DNA from: JAGBWK01 sp964462445
GTDB lineage: Bacteria > Bacteroidota > Bacteroidia > Bacteroidales > Muribaculaceae
Length of the DNA: 64,000 bases
Assembly (NCBI GenBank): GCA_964462445.1
Contig: CAYWXG010000006.1
Coordinates: 6,037-70,036, forward strand
Direction of reading: 5' to 3'
Below are positions 34,815-42,906 of this stretch, one piece after another. Below the pieces are notes generated by a model, which did no database searches, had not been told where the DNA came from, and saw nothing but the letters and a program-made list of their open reading frames with translations. The stretch's first letter is position 1. Each line of letters begins with the position of its first letter. A program made the position numbers and the translations under genes.

Positions 34815-35237
34815 ATGTCTCGTTACGAAAGCAAAACGGTTACAGTAGAAAAGCCTATCGACGATATGTTCAATCGCTTCTCTGACCTATCTCTTTTTGA
34901 GAAACGAATTCAAGAACTACCCGACGACAAACGCGCTCAACTCGGTGATGTACACTTCTCTCCCGACGCTATTTCAATCGTCACCCCACAAGTCGGTGAA
35001 CTTAAATTCCAAATCGTCGAACGCTGCTACCCCGATAAAATAGTCTTTGGAAGCCCCGGTGCCCCCATCAATCTTAACATGTCGGTCAACTTCGCCACTG
35101 TCAGCGAATCCGCTACAAACGTCACTACTGTCATCGACGTCGACATCCCGGCAATGCTTCGGCCTTTCGTCGGACCTAAACTTCAGCAAGCCGCCGACAA
35201 ATTCGGTGAAATGATTTCTAATCTCAGCAACTCTTAA
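34815..35237 (+). CDS. SRPBCC-fold protein
   Basis: A 140-residue protein with the helix-grip pattern of SRPBCC/START-like proteins: an N-terminal strand (YESKTVTVEKPIDDMFNRFSDL in pieces), a beta sheet (IVTPQVGELKFQIVERCYPDKIVFGS) and a long C-terminal helix (VGPKLQQAADKFGEMISNL). These folds bind hydrophobic ligands. There is no signal peptide. Its function is unknown; it sits between pyrE and argH. Confidence 0.75.
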   Translation: MSRYESKTVTVEKPIDDMFNRFSDLSLFEKRIQELPDDKRAQLGDVHFSPDAISIVTPQVGELKFQIVERCYPDKIVFGSPGAPINLNMSVNFATVSESATNVTTVIDVDIPAMLRPFVGPKLQQAADKFGEMISNLSNS

Positions 35238-35243
35238 TACTTT

Positions 35244-35272
35244 AACCTCAGCACCTTATCGCTGAGGTTTTT
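35244..35272 (+). terminator. Intrinsic terminator between the SRPBCC gene and argH
   Basis: AACCTCAGC at 35244-35252 pairs perfectly with GCTGAGGTT at 35261-35269, with an 8-nt loop, followed by five T. No promoter-like element lies between it and argH, so it may act as a partial terminator setting argH below pyrE. Confidence 0.75.
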
Positions 35273-35304
35273 ACTACAAGTTATTTCCTCAACTCTTTTT
35301 AATC

Positions 35305-36651
35305 ATGGCAAATAAACTCTGGGAAAAAAATATATCCGTCGACAACGACGTCGAAGCCTACACCGTTGGACGCGACCGAGAAATGGACATATACCTCGCT
35401 CCATTCGACGTGCTCGGCTCGATTGCACATATCACTATGCTACAATCTATCGGTCTTATTTCCGACGACGAACTGCCTGTGTTAACCGAAGCACTTCGCG
35501 ACATTTTCAACTCTATATCCTGCGGTGACTTCACTATCGAAGATGGGGTCGAAGATGTACACTCCCAAGTAGAGCTACTACTAACCCGACGACTTGGCGA
35601 CATCGGCAAAAAAATCCATTCCGGACGCTCACGCAACGACCAAGTGCTCGTCGACCTAAAATTGTTTATTCGCTCTCGCATTGAAGACCTCGTTGAAGCC
35701 GTAACTCGACTTTTCAATATCCTTATCAAGCAAAGCAACAAATACAAAGACGTCATTATACCCGGATACACCCATTTGCAAGTGGCTATGCCTTCTTCTA
35801 TGGGACTATGGTTTGGCGCTTATGCCGAAAGCCTCGTCGACGATCTATCCGTTCTTCGCGCCGCCTACGAAATCACCAACCGAAACCCACTCGGCTCTGC
35901 TGCCGGCTACGGCTCTTCTTTCCCACTCAACCGTTCGATGACCACCGACCTCCTTGGCTTTGAATCCATGGACTACAACGTCGTTTACGCCCAAATGGGT
36001 CGCGGTAAAACCGAACGTATTGTTGCCAATGCTATTGCTTCTATCGCCGCTACGATTAGCAAACTCGCCTTCGACGCTTGCATGTTCAATTCTCAAAACT
36101 TCGGCTTCATTAAACTCCCCGATGAATTCACTACAGGCTCTTCTATAATGCCTCACAAGAAAAACCCCGACGTGTTTGAACTGACTCGCGCGAAATGCAA
36201 CAAACTGCAAGCTCTTCCCGTGGAAATCACCTTGATTACCAACAACCTCCCCTCCGGTTACTTCCGCGACTTGCAACTCGTCAAAGAATCTTTCCTCCCG
36301 GCCTTCGACTCCATAATCGCTATCCTCGACATGACCGGACGCATGCTCGACAACATTAAAGTAAACAACGACGTAGCTCGCGACCCTCGCTACAAATTCA
36401 TGTACTCTGTCGAAGAAGTTAATCGACTCGCTGCCGAAGGAACCCCTTTCCGCGATGCCTACAAACAAGTTGGTCTCGCCATCGAAAATGGTGATTTCAA
36501 TCCACAGTTCGACATCAATCACACCCATGAAGGATCTATTGGCAACCTTTGCAACGACCATATCCAACTTCGATTCCTCGACATCGTTAAGCAATTCGAT
36601 TTCGCCACCTACCACAACGCCTTCAACTCTCTCCTCGGTCTTAACAATTAA
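35305..36651 (+). CDS. argH: Argininosuccinate lyase
   Basis: A 448-residue fumarase/aspartase-superfamily enzyme that splits argininosuccinate into arginine and fumarate. The signature GSSIMPHKKNPD is near 279-290 with the catalytic serine loop; the N-terminal SGRSRNDQV and TRNPLGSAAGYGS-like blocks bind substrate. It works as a cytoplasmic tetramer. The rest of the arginine pathway is represented here only by argB. It is probably transcribed through the terminator-like hairpin from pyrE. Confidence 0.95.
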   Translation: MANKLWEKNISVDNDVEAYTVGRDREMDIYLAPFDVLGSIAHITMLQSIGLISDDELPVLTEALRDIFNSISCGDFTIEDGVEDVHSQVELLLTRRLGDIGKKIHSGRSRNDQVLVDLKLFIRSRIEDLVEAVTRLFNILIKQSNKYKDVIIPGYTHLQVAMPSSMGLWFGAYAESLVDDLSVLRAAYEITNRNPLGSAAGYGSSFPLNRSMTTDLLGFESMDYNVVYAQMGRGKTERIVANAIASIAATISKLAFDACMFNSQNFGFIKLPDEFTTGSSIMPHKKNPDVFELTRAKCNKLQALPVEITLITNNLPSGYFRDLQLVKESFLPAFDSIIAILDMTGRMLDNIKVNNDVARDPRYKFMYSVEEVNRLAAEGTPFRDAYKQVGLAIENGDFNPQFDINHTHEGSIGNLCNDHIQLRFLDIVKQFDFATYHNAFNSLLGLNN

Positions 36652-36660
36652 TATTGCGCC

Positions 36661-37149
36661 ATGATGAAACGCCTCATCTCTGCACTTCTCATCGCTTGCT
36701 CTTTCATCTCTTGCGAAGACGTCGACGACGAACGAATACCTCCCTACCCCGTCTACGTGCAGTTTCAAACTGAAGCCGACTGGAACGTCTACGGCGTTAC
36801 TGGAGCTTGCGATTTCAAATACTTCATCAAAGAAAATCGCACTCCGGCCAACTTCCCTTGGACCGCATTAACCGAGACCGGTTTTGGTGGAGTTCTGCTC
36901 GTTTCCGACATTCATGGCCAACCGCATGCTTTCGACCTTGCTTGCCCCGTTGAAGCACATAGAGACGTTCGCATCGTCGTCGATACCAAACTACAAAAAG
37001 CTCGTTGCCCTAAATGCCACTCCGTCTACGACATCTTCACAAACTACGGGCTACCACTCGAAGGTGAAGCCGCAACAAGAAAATACACCCTCCGACACTA
37101 CAACGTAGGACCCGGATTCCAAGGACAACACCTAATAATCACAAACTAA
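36661..37149 (+). CDS. Rieske-like lipoprotein with altered cluster ligands
   Basis: A 162-residue lipoprotein (signal peptide to FISC, Cys near 19-20). The fold and context resemble a Rieske 2Fe-2S domain: HAFDLACPVEAH, then ARCPKCHSVYDIFTNYGLPLEGEA. A normal Rieske site is CxH...CxxH. Here the first pair reads Cys-Pro-Val, without His, and the second reads CPKCH. Cluster binding is therefore uncertain, though the cysteines and one histidine could support another metal site. It lies 9 bp after argH. A CxxCH heme site is also formally present but less likely. Confidence 0.65.
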   Translation: MMKRLISALLIACSFISCEDVDDERIPPYPVYVQFQTEADWNVYGVTGACDFKYFIKENRTPANFPWTALTETGFGGVLLVSDIHGQPHAFDLACPVEAHRDVRIVVDTKLQKARCPKCHSVYDIFTNYGLPLEGEAATRKYTLRHYNVGPGFQGQHLIITN

Positions 37150-37164
37150 CCCCCCTCACCCCCC

Positions 37165-37185
37165 AATTGTGAATTGTGAATTATG
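37165..37185 (+). repeat. Heptamer tandem repeat
   Basis: AATTGTG, AATTGTG, AATTATG directly after a C tract. It matches the element at 24496-24520 and so is dispersed. Confidence 0.55.
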
Positions 37186-37186
37186 G

Positions 37187-37351
37187 GACGAAGGCTTACC
37201 ACCCTTCGACCTATCCCGGATGGTCCCTATGGACTGAGGGCTTACCAGCCCTCATGCTCCCACCGCGTCAGCCCATGGAGTGAGGGTCTCCGCGCCCTCA
37301 CATCGTTTTCCCGCGTCAGCCCCCTATGGACTGAGGGCTTACCAGCCCTCA
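37187..37351. repeat. Array of four similar hairpins
   Basis: Four units each form a short stem-loop. Unit 1 is 37189-37208 (GAAGG/CCTTC), unit 2 37235-37254 (TGAGGGC-TTACCA-GCCCTCA), unit 3 37281-37300 (TGAGGG/CCCTCA) and unit 4 37332-37351, identical in stem and loop to unit 2. Units 2-4 are preceded by ATGGA-type text, at a spacing of about 46-51 bp. The stems are GC-rich in an AT-rich setting, as in REP-type elements. Confidence 0.75.
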
Positions 37352-37438
37352 CATCCTCCACAGGACTGCCTTATGGCCCTTAGTGTCCTTTTTGCTACTG
37401 TGCCCTTTTTATCTTCCCACTTACCCAACGAGAATCCA

Positions 37439-37472
37439 CAAAAAAAGCCGCAGATAGATTCTATCCACGGCT
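37439..37472 (-). terminator. Intrinsic terminator of the ompH/bamA unit
   Basis: On the minus strand, GCCG-TG-GATAG-AAT-CTATC-TG-CGGC forms a stem of nine pairs with an internal mismatch and is followed by seven T. It lies 22 bp after the stop of the last OmpH gene at 37495. Confidence 0.8.
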
Positions 37473-37494
37473 CACGTTATTTATTCTACTAATA

Positions 37495-38007
37495 TTAATT
37501 TGCAGGTGCTACGACACCTACTGCAGTCATTACCATTGGTGTGATATCAATTACTTCTGTTGATACATACACTGGAACCTCTGCCGGAAATACCATTACA
37601 AGATTTTGCTCTGCGCCTACTGTCTTGATCGCATTTAGCAATTTTTCCTGCACAGGTTGCATCAACTGCTGTTGCTGACGTTGTAAATCCTGCTGTGCTG
37701 TTTGCAAGAACTGCTGCGCTTTTTTATCCATTTCTTGGATTTCTTGCAAGCGACGGTCCTTGATTGATTGAGGGGTATTTGCATCATCCAAAAGAGCTTG
37801 ATATTCCGAGAATTTCTTATTCATCTCCTCTTGAAGTTTTGCATACTCATCTTCATATTGCTTTGATGCTTCACCAAGTTTTTTCTGTATTTCTGCAGTT
37901 TCAGGCATTGATGCAAATATTTGCTCTGCCGATACTACTCCAAATTTTTGAGCGGCTACACTCATGGGCAATGCTACAAGCACTGCAAGAAGAATTTTCT
38001 TAATCAT
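37495..38007 (-). CDS. OmpH/Skp family periplasmic chaperone (copy 2)
   Basis: A 170-residue exported protein (signal peptide to AAQ). The middle is a long charged coiled coil (about 35-135) made of Glu, Lys and Gln-rich heptads, forming the tentacles of an Skp-like trimer, followed by a short beta region (VMVFPAEVPVYVSTEVIDITP). It would hold outer-membrane proteins in the periplasm before BamA insertion. It is the last gene after bamA and the first copy, which it resembles but does not duplicate exactly. Confidence 0.88.
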   Translation of the reverse strand: MIKKILLAVLVALPMSVAAQKFGVVSAEQIFASMPETAEIQKKLGEASKQYEDEYAKLQEEMNKKFSEYQALLDDANTPQSIKDRRLQEIQEMDKKAQQFLQTAQQDLQRQQQQLMQPVQEKLLNAIKTVGAEQNLVMVFPAEVPVYVSTEVIDITPMVMTAVGVVAPAN

Positions 38008-38041
38008 TGTTTATATGTATTAGTTATTAATTTCCTTAATT

Positions 38042-38557
38042 TTATTTGCCATAACCAAGCTTCGTAAGCACCTCATTGCTGACATCTATTCGCGGCGATG
38101 CAAAGATGATATCCGACGACGACGCTCTATCCACTATCATTTGATAACCGCGTTCCTCTGCCACCTTTTTGGTCGCATTATATATATCATCTTGAATCGG
38201 TTTTATCAACGATTGGCGTTTTTGATAGAGTTCTCCTTCCGGGCCAAAATACTTTGCCTTTAGCTCTGTTGCCTCTTTCTCTTTTGCCACAATTTCTTCT
38301 TCGCGCTTCTTTATCTGCTCATCGGTCAAGAACACCTTTTCTGAAATATAATTCTTATACATCTGATCTGCCTCCTGATAAAGAGCATCTAATTCCTTTT
38401 GCCAGCGGAGCGACAACTGGTTGAGCTGCTCATTGGCCATCTCATACGACGGAATATTTTTCAATATATATTCCATATCTACAAGCGCAAACTTCTGTGC
38501 CTGCGAGCCTATCGCTATGCCAACCACCATTAATAGCGTGATAAATATCTTTTTCAT
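38042..38557 (-). CDS. OmpH/Skp family periplasmic chaperone (copy 1)
   Basis: A 171-residue protein with signal peptide MKKIFITLLMVVGIAIGSQAQ. The core starts KFALVDMEYILKNIPSYEMA, the conserved Skp beginning, followed by a charged coiled coil and the C-terminal VDRASSSDIIFASPRIDVSNEV. It is a folding chaperone for outer-membrane proteins. It lies 34 bp upstream of copy 2, and a TATATTTG element at 38648-38655 may give both extra transcription independent of bamA. Confidence 0.9.
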   Translation of the reverse strand: MKKIFITLLMVVGIAIGSQAQKFALVDMEYILKNIPSYEMANEQLNQLSLRWQKELDALYQEADQMYKNYISEKVFLTDEQIKKREEEIVAKEKEATELKAKYFGPEGELYQKRQSLIKPIQDDIYNATKKVAEERGYQMIVDRASSSDIIFASPRIDVSNEVLTKLGYGK

Positions 38558-38647
38558 ATTATTCTATTTTCCTGGCATCTACTCCTCTATCGGAGATTCG
38601 AGACCAGTATTATTATTTACTTTTAGCTTTGTTTGTTATATATGACA

Positions 38648-38655
38648 CAAATATA
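38648..38655 (-). promoter_or_regulatory. Candidate -7 element for the ompH pair
   Basis: The minus strand reads TATATTTG, a TAnnTTTG match in the 172-bp gap between bamA and ompH copy 1, 90 bp before the start. Confidence 0.45.
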
Positions 38656-38729
38656 AGCTTAAAGTTTTAATTTCTTTTTTTAAATTTTGTTAATCATCGG
38701 TTATCCTCTACAAAAGCCTACGTAATCCA

Positions 38730-41348
38730 TTAGAACTCTTGACCGAGAATGAAGTGGAAGTGGCTACCACCTTTTGTTCCGAACACCTTATCAAATCCGT
38801 ATGCCCAGTCAATACCCATCAATCCTACCATAGGCAAATAGATACGAACTCCGACTCCGGCTGAACGTTTCAAATCAAACGGCGAGAATTTTGACACTGA
38901 CGTCCACGCATTTCCTCCCTCCACAAATGCCAATCCGTAGATTGTTGTTGTAGGCTGAAGCATGAACGGGAAATGAAGCTCCGCGCCCAAACGGGTATAC
39001 GCGTAACCCTCTTGTCCCCAAGGGGTCAAGTCTCCATTATCATAGCCTCGTAAACCGATTGTTTCTGTCGCATAGGTATAGCCTCCCGACATGCCATCAC
39101 CTCCCATATAGAAGGTTTCAAACGGCGATTTCAACCATTTATTATAGCTACCGAGCAATCCGAAATCTGCACGTGTCATCAACACAAGAGTATATGTCTC
39201 ATGATTGGTCAATGATGTATATGTTCGTGATTTGAAACGCAACTTCCAATATTCTATCCAACGATACATCTCCTTCTTCGACTCTGTTGTATTTGCTTTC
39301 GACAACGCCTCCCAATCCTTATTTCCACTAAACAACGACGCCGGGGGGGTCAACTGCAAATTAAGTGAGAATGTTGAACCGCGACGCGTATAGAGCGGAT
39401 TATCTATTGAGTTACGCTGCAACGTCAATCCAAGCACGAGTGCATTCGACGTACCATTATTCATGTAGTACAAATAATCCCAATTCTTCAAATAATACCA
39501 GTTGTACGACAACTCGGTTGTGAACGTAAAATAGTCATCTGGCCAGCTCAATCGCTTTCCAAACCCTACTGTTATCCCTGCCATCTGCAACAACTTGTTC
39601 GGGTCGTACGCATTCTGTATGGAATTCTGATAATAGTCATTATAGTAATAGTTAGAGCCCATACCATAGTTGTATCCATAGCCATAGGGATTATACCAGT
39701 TACTATTATAATAATTGGAGTTAACTCCGGTTTGGCGACTATAATATGCCGATACTGAGAGTGAATTGGGGCGCTTTCCGCCAAACCACGGGTCGAGGAA
39801 CGACACTGAATATGCTTGATAATAGCGTGCATTGGTTTGCGCACTAATTGTAAACGTCTGACCCTCGCCCTGCGGAATCAATCCCTTATATGATTCCGGG
39901 TGGAATAAATTCTTTATTGAGAAGTTGGTAAATTTCAACGCCAATTTACCGATTACTCCCGTCTGACCCCATCCAAGTGAAAACTCGATTTGGTCATTCG
40001 CTTTCGATTCCAAATTGAAGATAATATCTACCGTCCCATCTACATCATTGGGCTCCGGGCGTATATCCATTGTCTCAGGGTTGAAATGACCGGTCTGAGC
40101 TATTTCGCGGGCTGAACGCATCAAGTCATTTTTACTAAACAGCTGACCCGGGCGAACTCGCAACTCTCGACGTATCACCTTCTCATACAAGCGGTCATTA
40201 CCATTGATTACTACCTTATTAATTCGAGCTTGAGGTCCTTCTACCATTCGCAATTCCAAATCTATAGAATCTTCCCTGACATTCTTTTCTATCGGCACAA
40301 GCTGATAGAACAAATATCCATTGTCCATATAGTAGTTGGCCACCGCATCATCATCATCTTTCGTTCGCTTCGACAATAGCTTCTGATTGTAGACTGAGCC
40401 CGGCTCTATTCCAAGAACATTATTCAAGAAATCGGTATTATAAACCGTATTTCCCACCCACTTTATGTCATTGATATAGTACTTCTTGCCCTCTTCAAGT
40501 GTGATATAGACATCCACCTTCTTTTCATCATAGGAAACTACTGAATCGGCGAGTATCTTTGCATCGCGATATCCCAACTCATTGTATTTTTCGATTATGC
40601 GATTCAAGTCATCTTGAAAATCTTGCTCCACAAACTTCTTCTGGCGGAATAAGTTGAGCAACTTCCCATTCTCATTAGTTTTCTTCATCACTCGTTGCAA
40701 CTTATTGTCGCTCAACACTTCGTTGCCATCGATGTAAATCTTATGCACCTTTACTTTGTCGCGTTTATCTGTGATGATATCTACGATTACATGATTTTCC
40801 TCCGATAAATCCGGACGCTGTGAAACTGTTACTTTTGCATTGCCAAAGCCCTTTTCAGAGAAATATTGCTCTACTATGCCGGTAACTCTATTCACTATAT
40901 TGGGCGTAATCGGATTCCCCTTCATCAACTGCAATCGCTCCTGAAGGTCCTCTCGCTCACTTTTCTTCATCCCTACGTAGTTCACTTGCGAAATACGCGG
41001 CTGCGCACGGAGGCTCAACTCCAACCACACTTTATCGCCCGCTATTTTTTCTACTTTGAGCTGCGCTTGGGCAAACAATTGATGACGCCACAATCGCTTG
41101 ATGGCCGACGTACAATCATTTCCCGGTATCTCTATTTTCTGACCTATGCGCAATCCGGTATATCCTATGATATTTTCATCCTCATAGTTATCCGCGCCTG
41201 TCACCTTTATTCCGGCTATCTCATATGTGCGTGGCACTCCCGAATAGCTTATTTGGGGCTCATAGATTGTATCTACCGGTTCCTGTGCCTTTACGCTTCC
41301 GGCCATTACGACCGCTACAAGTAATATTAGGAATATTTTATATCTCAT
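38730..41348 (-). CDS. bamA: Outer membrane protein assembly factor BamA
   Basis: An 872-residue Omp85 protein: signal peptide MRYKIFLILLVAVVMAGSVKAQ, POTRA domains from about 45 to 450, then a 16-strand barrel. It inserts barrel proteins in the outer membrane. The barrel contains an unusual Tyr/Asn/Gly-rich loop (residues about 575-610, many YN and YY pairs) and the conserved LRGYDNGDLTPWG motif. The end is FILGQEF, a beta signal. ATG 41348 is preferred over an in-frame ATG at 41363 because it starts a clean signal peptide. Its neighbours uppS and ompH are typical. Confidence 0.93.
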   Translation of the reverse strand: MRYKIFLILLVAVVMAGSVKAQEPVDTIYEPQISYSGVPRTYEIAGIKVTGADNYEDENIIGYTGLRIGQKIEIPGNDCTSAIKRLWRHQLFAQAQLKVEKIAGDKVWLELSLRAQPRISQVNYVGMKKSEREDLQERLQLMKGNPITPNIVNRVTGIVEQYFSEKGFGNAKVTVSQRPDLSEENHVIVDIITDKRDKVKVHKIYIDGNEVLSDNKLQRVMKKTNENGKLLNLFRQKKFVEQDFQDDLNRIIEKYNELGYRDAKILADSVVSYDEKKVDVYITLEEGKKYYINDIKWVGNTVYNTDFLNNVLGIEPGSVYNQKLLSKRTKDDDDAVANYYMDNGYLFYQLVPIEKNVREDSIDLELRMVEGPQARINKVVINGNDRLYEKVIRRELRVRPGQLFSKNDLMRSAREIAQTGHFNPETMDIRPEPNDVDGTVDIIFNLESKANDQIEFSLGWGQTGVIGKLALKFTNFSIKNLFHPESYKGLIPQGEGQTFTISAQTNARYYQAYSVSFLDPWFGGKRPNSLSVSAYYSRQTGVNSNYYNSNWYNPYGYGYNYGMGSNYYYNDYYQNSIQNAYDPNKLLQMAGITVGFGKRLSWPDDYFTFTTELSYNWYYLKNWDYLYYMNNGTSNALVLGLTLQRNSIDNPLYTRRGSTFSLNLQLTPPASLFSGNKDWEALSKANTTESKKEMYRWIEYWKLRFKSRTYTSLTNHETYTLVLMTRADFGLLGSYNKWLKSPFETFYMGGDGMSGGYTYATETIGLRGYDNGDLTPWGQEGYAYTRLGAELHFPFMLQPTTTIYGLAFVEGGNAWTSVSKFSPFDLKRSAGVGVRIYLPMVGLMGIDWAYGFDKVFGTKGGSHFHFILGQEF

Positions 41349-41405
41349 GATATGTTGTGACATTTTCTTTTATTTTTGTTGCTGTAATTCTTATCAATAA
41401 TGATA

Positions 41406-42146
41406 CTACAATTGCTCGGCTGTTAGACCATATCTGCGTTGACGACCTTGAAATGATGCTACACAATCTGCAAAGTCCTGCTTCGTAAAATCGGGCCAAT
41501 ATTGATTGGTGATTATAATTTCTGCATACGACAATTGCCATAGCAAGAAATTGCTGATGCGGAAATCTCCACCTGTTCGTATCAACAAATCCGGATCTGG
41601 TTTCCCGGCTGTAGTCATATGGCTTGACACTATATCATCTGTAATATCTCCAACAGAAAGTGTTCCATCCGCCACCTCTTGTGCTATATTCTTTACCGCC
41701 TCTGTGATTTCCCAACGTGCTGAATAGCTCAACGCCAATATCAAGTTCAACCCCGTGCAATGTGATGTTTCAGAAAAACAACGTTGCAATCGTTCTGCGG
41801 CAAAATCGGGCAATCGTGAAATATCCCCTATCATTGTCAACCTGACATTGTTACGTATCAAATCCGGCGTTTCGCGTTCTATCGCGGTTACTATCAGGTG
41901 CATCAATAAATTGACCTCTTCCTCAGGCCTATTCCAATTCTCGGTTGAAAACGTATACAAAGTCAAATACTTGACACCTATTTCCGATGCTATCTCCGTT
42001 ATACGACGCACGGTGTTGACTCCCTCTACATGCCCTGCTGAGCGTTCCATGCCATGGGACTGTGCCCAACGTCCGTTCCCATCCATGATTATTGCTACAT
42101 GGGCAGGAATTCGTGATTTATCAATATGTGAGATATCTATTTGCAT
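41406..42146 (-). CDS. uppS: Isoprenyl transferase (undecaprenyl diphosphate synthase)
   Basis: A 246-residue cis-prenyltransferase that builds undecaprenyl diphosphate, the carrier lipid of wall and O-antigen synthesis. Seen: HVAIIMDGNGRWAQ with catalytic Asp22, LTLYTFSTENWNRP, and the C-terminal DLLIRTGGDFRISNFLLWQLSYAE. Length is standard. It lies 57 bp upstream of bamA and 27 bp after the DUF6089-like gene in one minus-strand unit. Confidence 0.95.
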   Translation of the reverse strand: MQIDISHIDKSRIPAHVAIIMDGNGRWAQSHGMERSAGHVEGVNTVRRITEIASEIGVKYLTLYTFSTENWNRPEEEVNLLMHLIVTAIERETPDLIRNNVRLTMIGDISRLPDFAAERLQRCFSETSHCTGLNLILALSYSARWEITEAVKNIAQEVADGTLSVGDITDDIVSSHMTTAGKPDPDLLIRTGGDFRISNFLLWQLSYAEIIITNQYWPDFTKQDFADCVASFQGRQRRYGLTAEQL

Positions 42147-42173
42147 CTGTTGTTATTTTATTTCTTAAGTCAA

Positions 42174-42860
42174 TCAGTCCACATAATGACATGTGACACA
42201 TCGCTTACCGAATTCGTAACTTATTGATATCGACAAATTGGAATACCAATCGGTATTCTTTAGAAACGAGCTCTTAATCTGATATAAGTCGCTGAGTTCT
42301 CCGTCTACCTTATCTCCAAATACTTTAGTCATCGAGAACTCTATTCCAAGATTCCATCTCTCTTTCAACTTATATTTAACTCCTATGGCCATCGGAATGT
42401 TGGGAGCAAATGCATTCACTCCATCACACGTTGAATACGTAAAGCCTAATCCCAATGCCACGTACGGACTCCAACGTCGCAAGTGCTTATATGTCTCCCC
42501 TATGCCATAGCCGAAGAAATTAAATTCTAAACGAGCGCCAAGGTCATATGCCCTTGATGAAAATTCATACGTCTGCTCTCCGGGGAATATATTATCAAAT
42601 TTTGACGAATTTCCACTTAAACCATACGTGTTGAACACTCCACGTATTGCCCAACGGGCATCTGCCAAATAACGAAATGATGCTCCGGCGGCAAAGCCCG
42701 GGTTGGAGAACATATTGCTTTCATTGACATCTCCCAAATAGCCGTCAAGTCCCAACTGCACTCCAATATCAAATTTATAGACCTCCTCTTGCGCCGAAAC
42801 CTTAAATGGCATCACCGCAACTACGATAAGGAACAATATAACTGATGTCAGTTTTTTCAT
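42174..42860 (-). CDS. DUF6089-like outer-membrane beta-barrel protein
   Basis: A 228-residue exported protein with signal peptide ending at VSAQ and an eight-strand-type barrel pattern (FDIGVQLGLDGYLGDVNES, WAIRGVFNTYGL, LGARLEFNFFGYG, LGIEFSMTKVFGDK). Bacteroidota commonly carry such a gene next to uppS-bamA. The C-terminus ends RCVTCHYVD, an odd cysteine-rich tail after the last strand. Function unknown. Confidence 0.78.
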   Translation of the reverse strand: MKKLTSVILFLIVVAVMPFKVSAQEEVYKFDIGVQLGLDGYLGDVNESNMFSNPGFAAGASFRYLADARWAIRGVFNTYGLSGNSSKFDNIFPGEQTYEFSSRAYDLGARLEFNFFGYGIGETYKHLRRWSPYVALGLGFTYSTCDGVNAFAPNIPMAIGVKYKLKERWNLGIEFSMTKVFGDKVDGELSDLYQIKSSFLKNTDWYSNLSISISYEFGKRCVTCHYVD

Positions 42861-42906
42861 CGTATAAGGTCTACTACTATCAATCTCTATTATTAATTAT
42901 TATGCT

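Larger units (their letters stand above)
37150..37494. other. Convergent intergenic region with hairpin repeats
   Basis: This 345-bp gap lies between the Rieske-like gene and the convergent ompH unit. It contains a C-tract/heptamer repeat (37165-37185), four hairpin units (37187-37351) and a minus-strand terminator (37439-37472), all listed separately. I see no convincing coding sequence. Confidence 0.8.

Noticed and set aside
35845..36768. 307-residue open frame antisense to argH
   Set aside because: It lies opposite a clearly conserved gene, has no recognisable motif or start signal, and is explained by codon bias of argH.
36661..37149. Cytochrome c call from CPKCH
   Set aside because: Only one CxxCH in a Rieske-like context, with no methionine ligand region or other cytochrome features.
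37187..37351. CRISPR array
   Set aside because: Units are self-complementary hairpins of changing sequence, only four in number, with no uniform direct repeat and no cas genes nearby.
42174..42203. Heme-binding CxxCH at the end of the DUF6089-like barrel protein
   Set aside because: Single C-terminal motif after the last strand with no cytochrome fold; chance is more likely.
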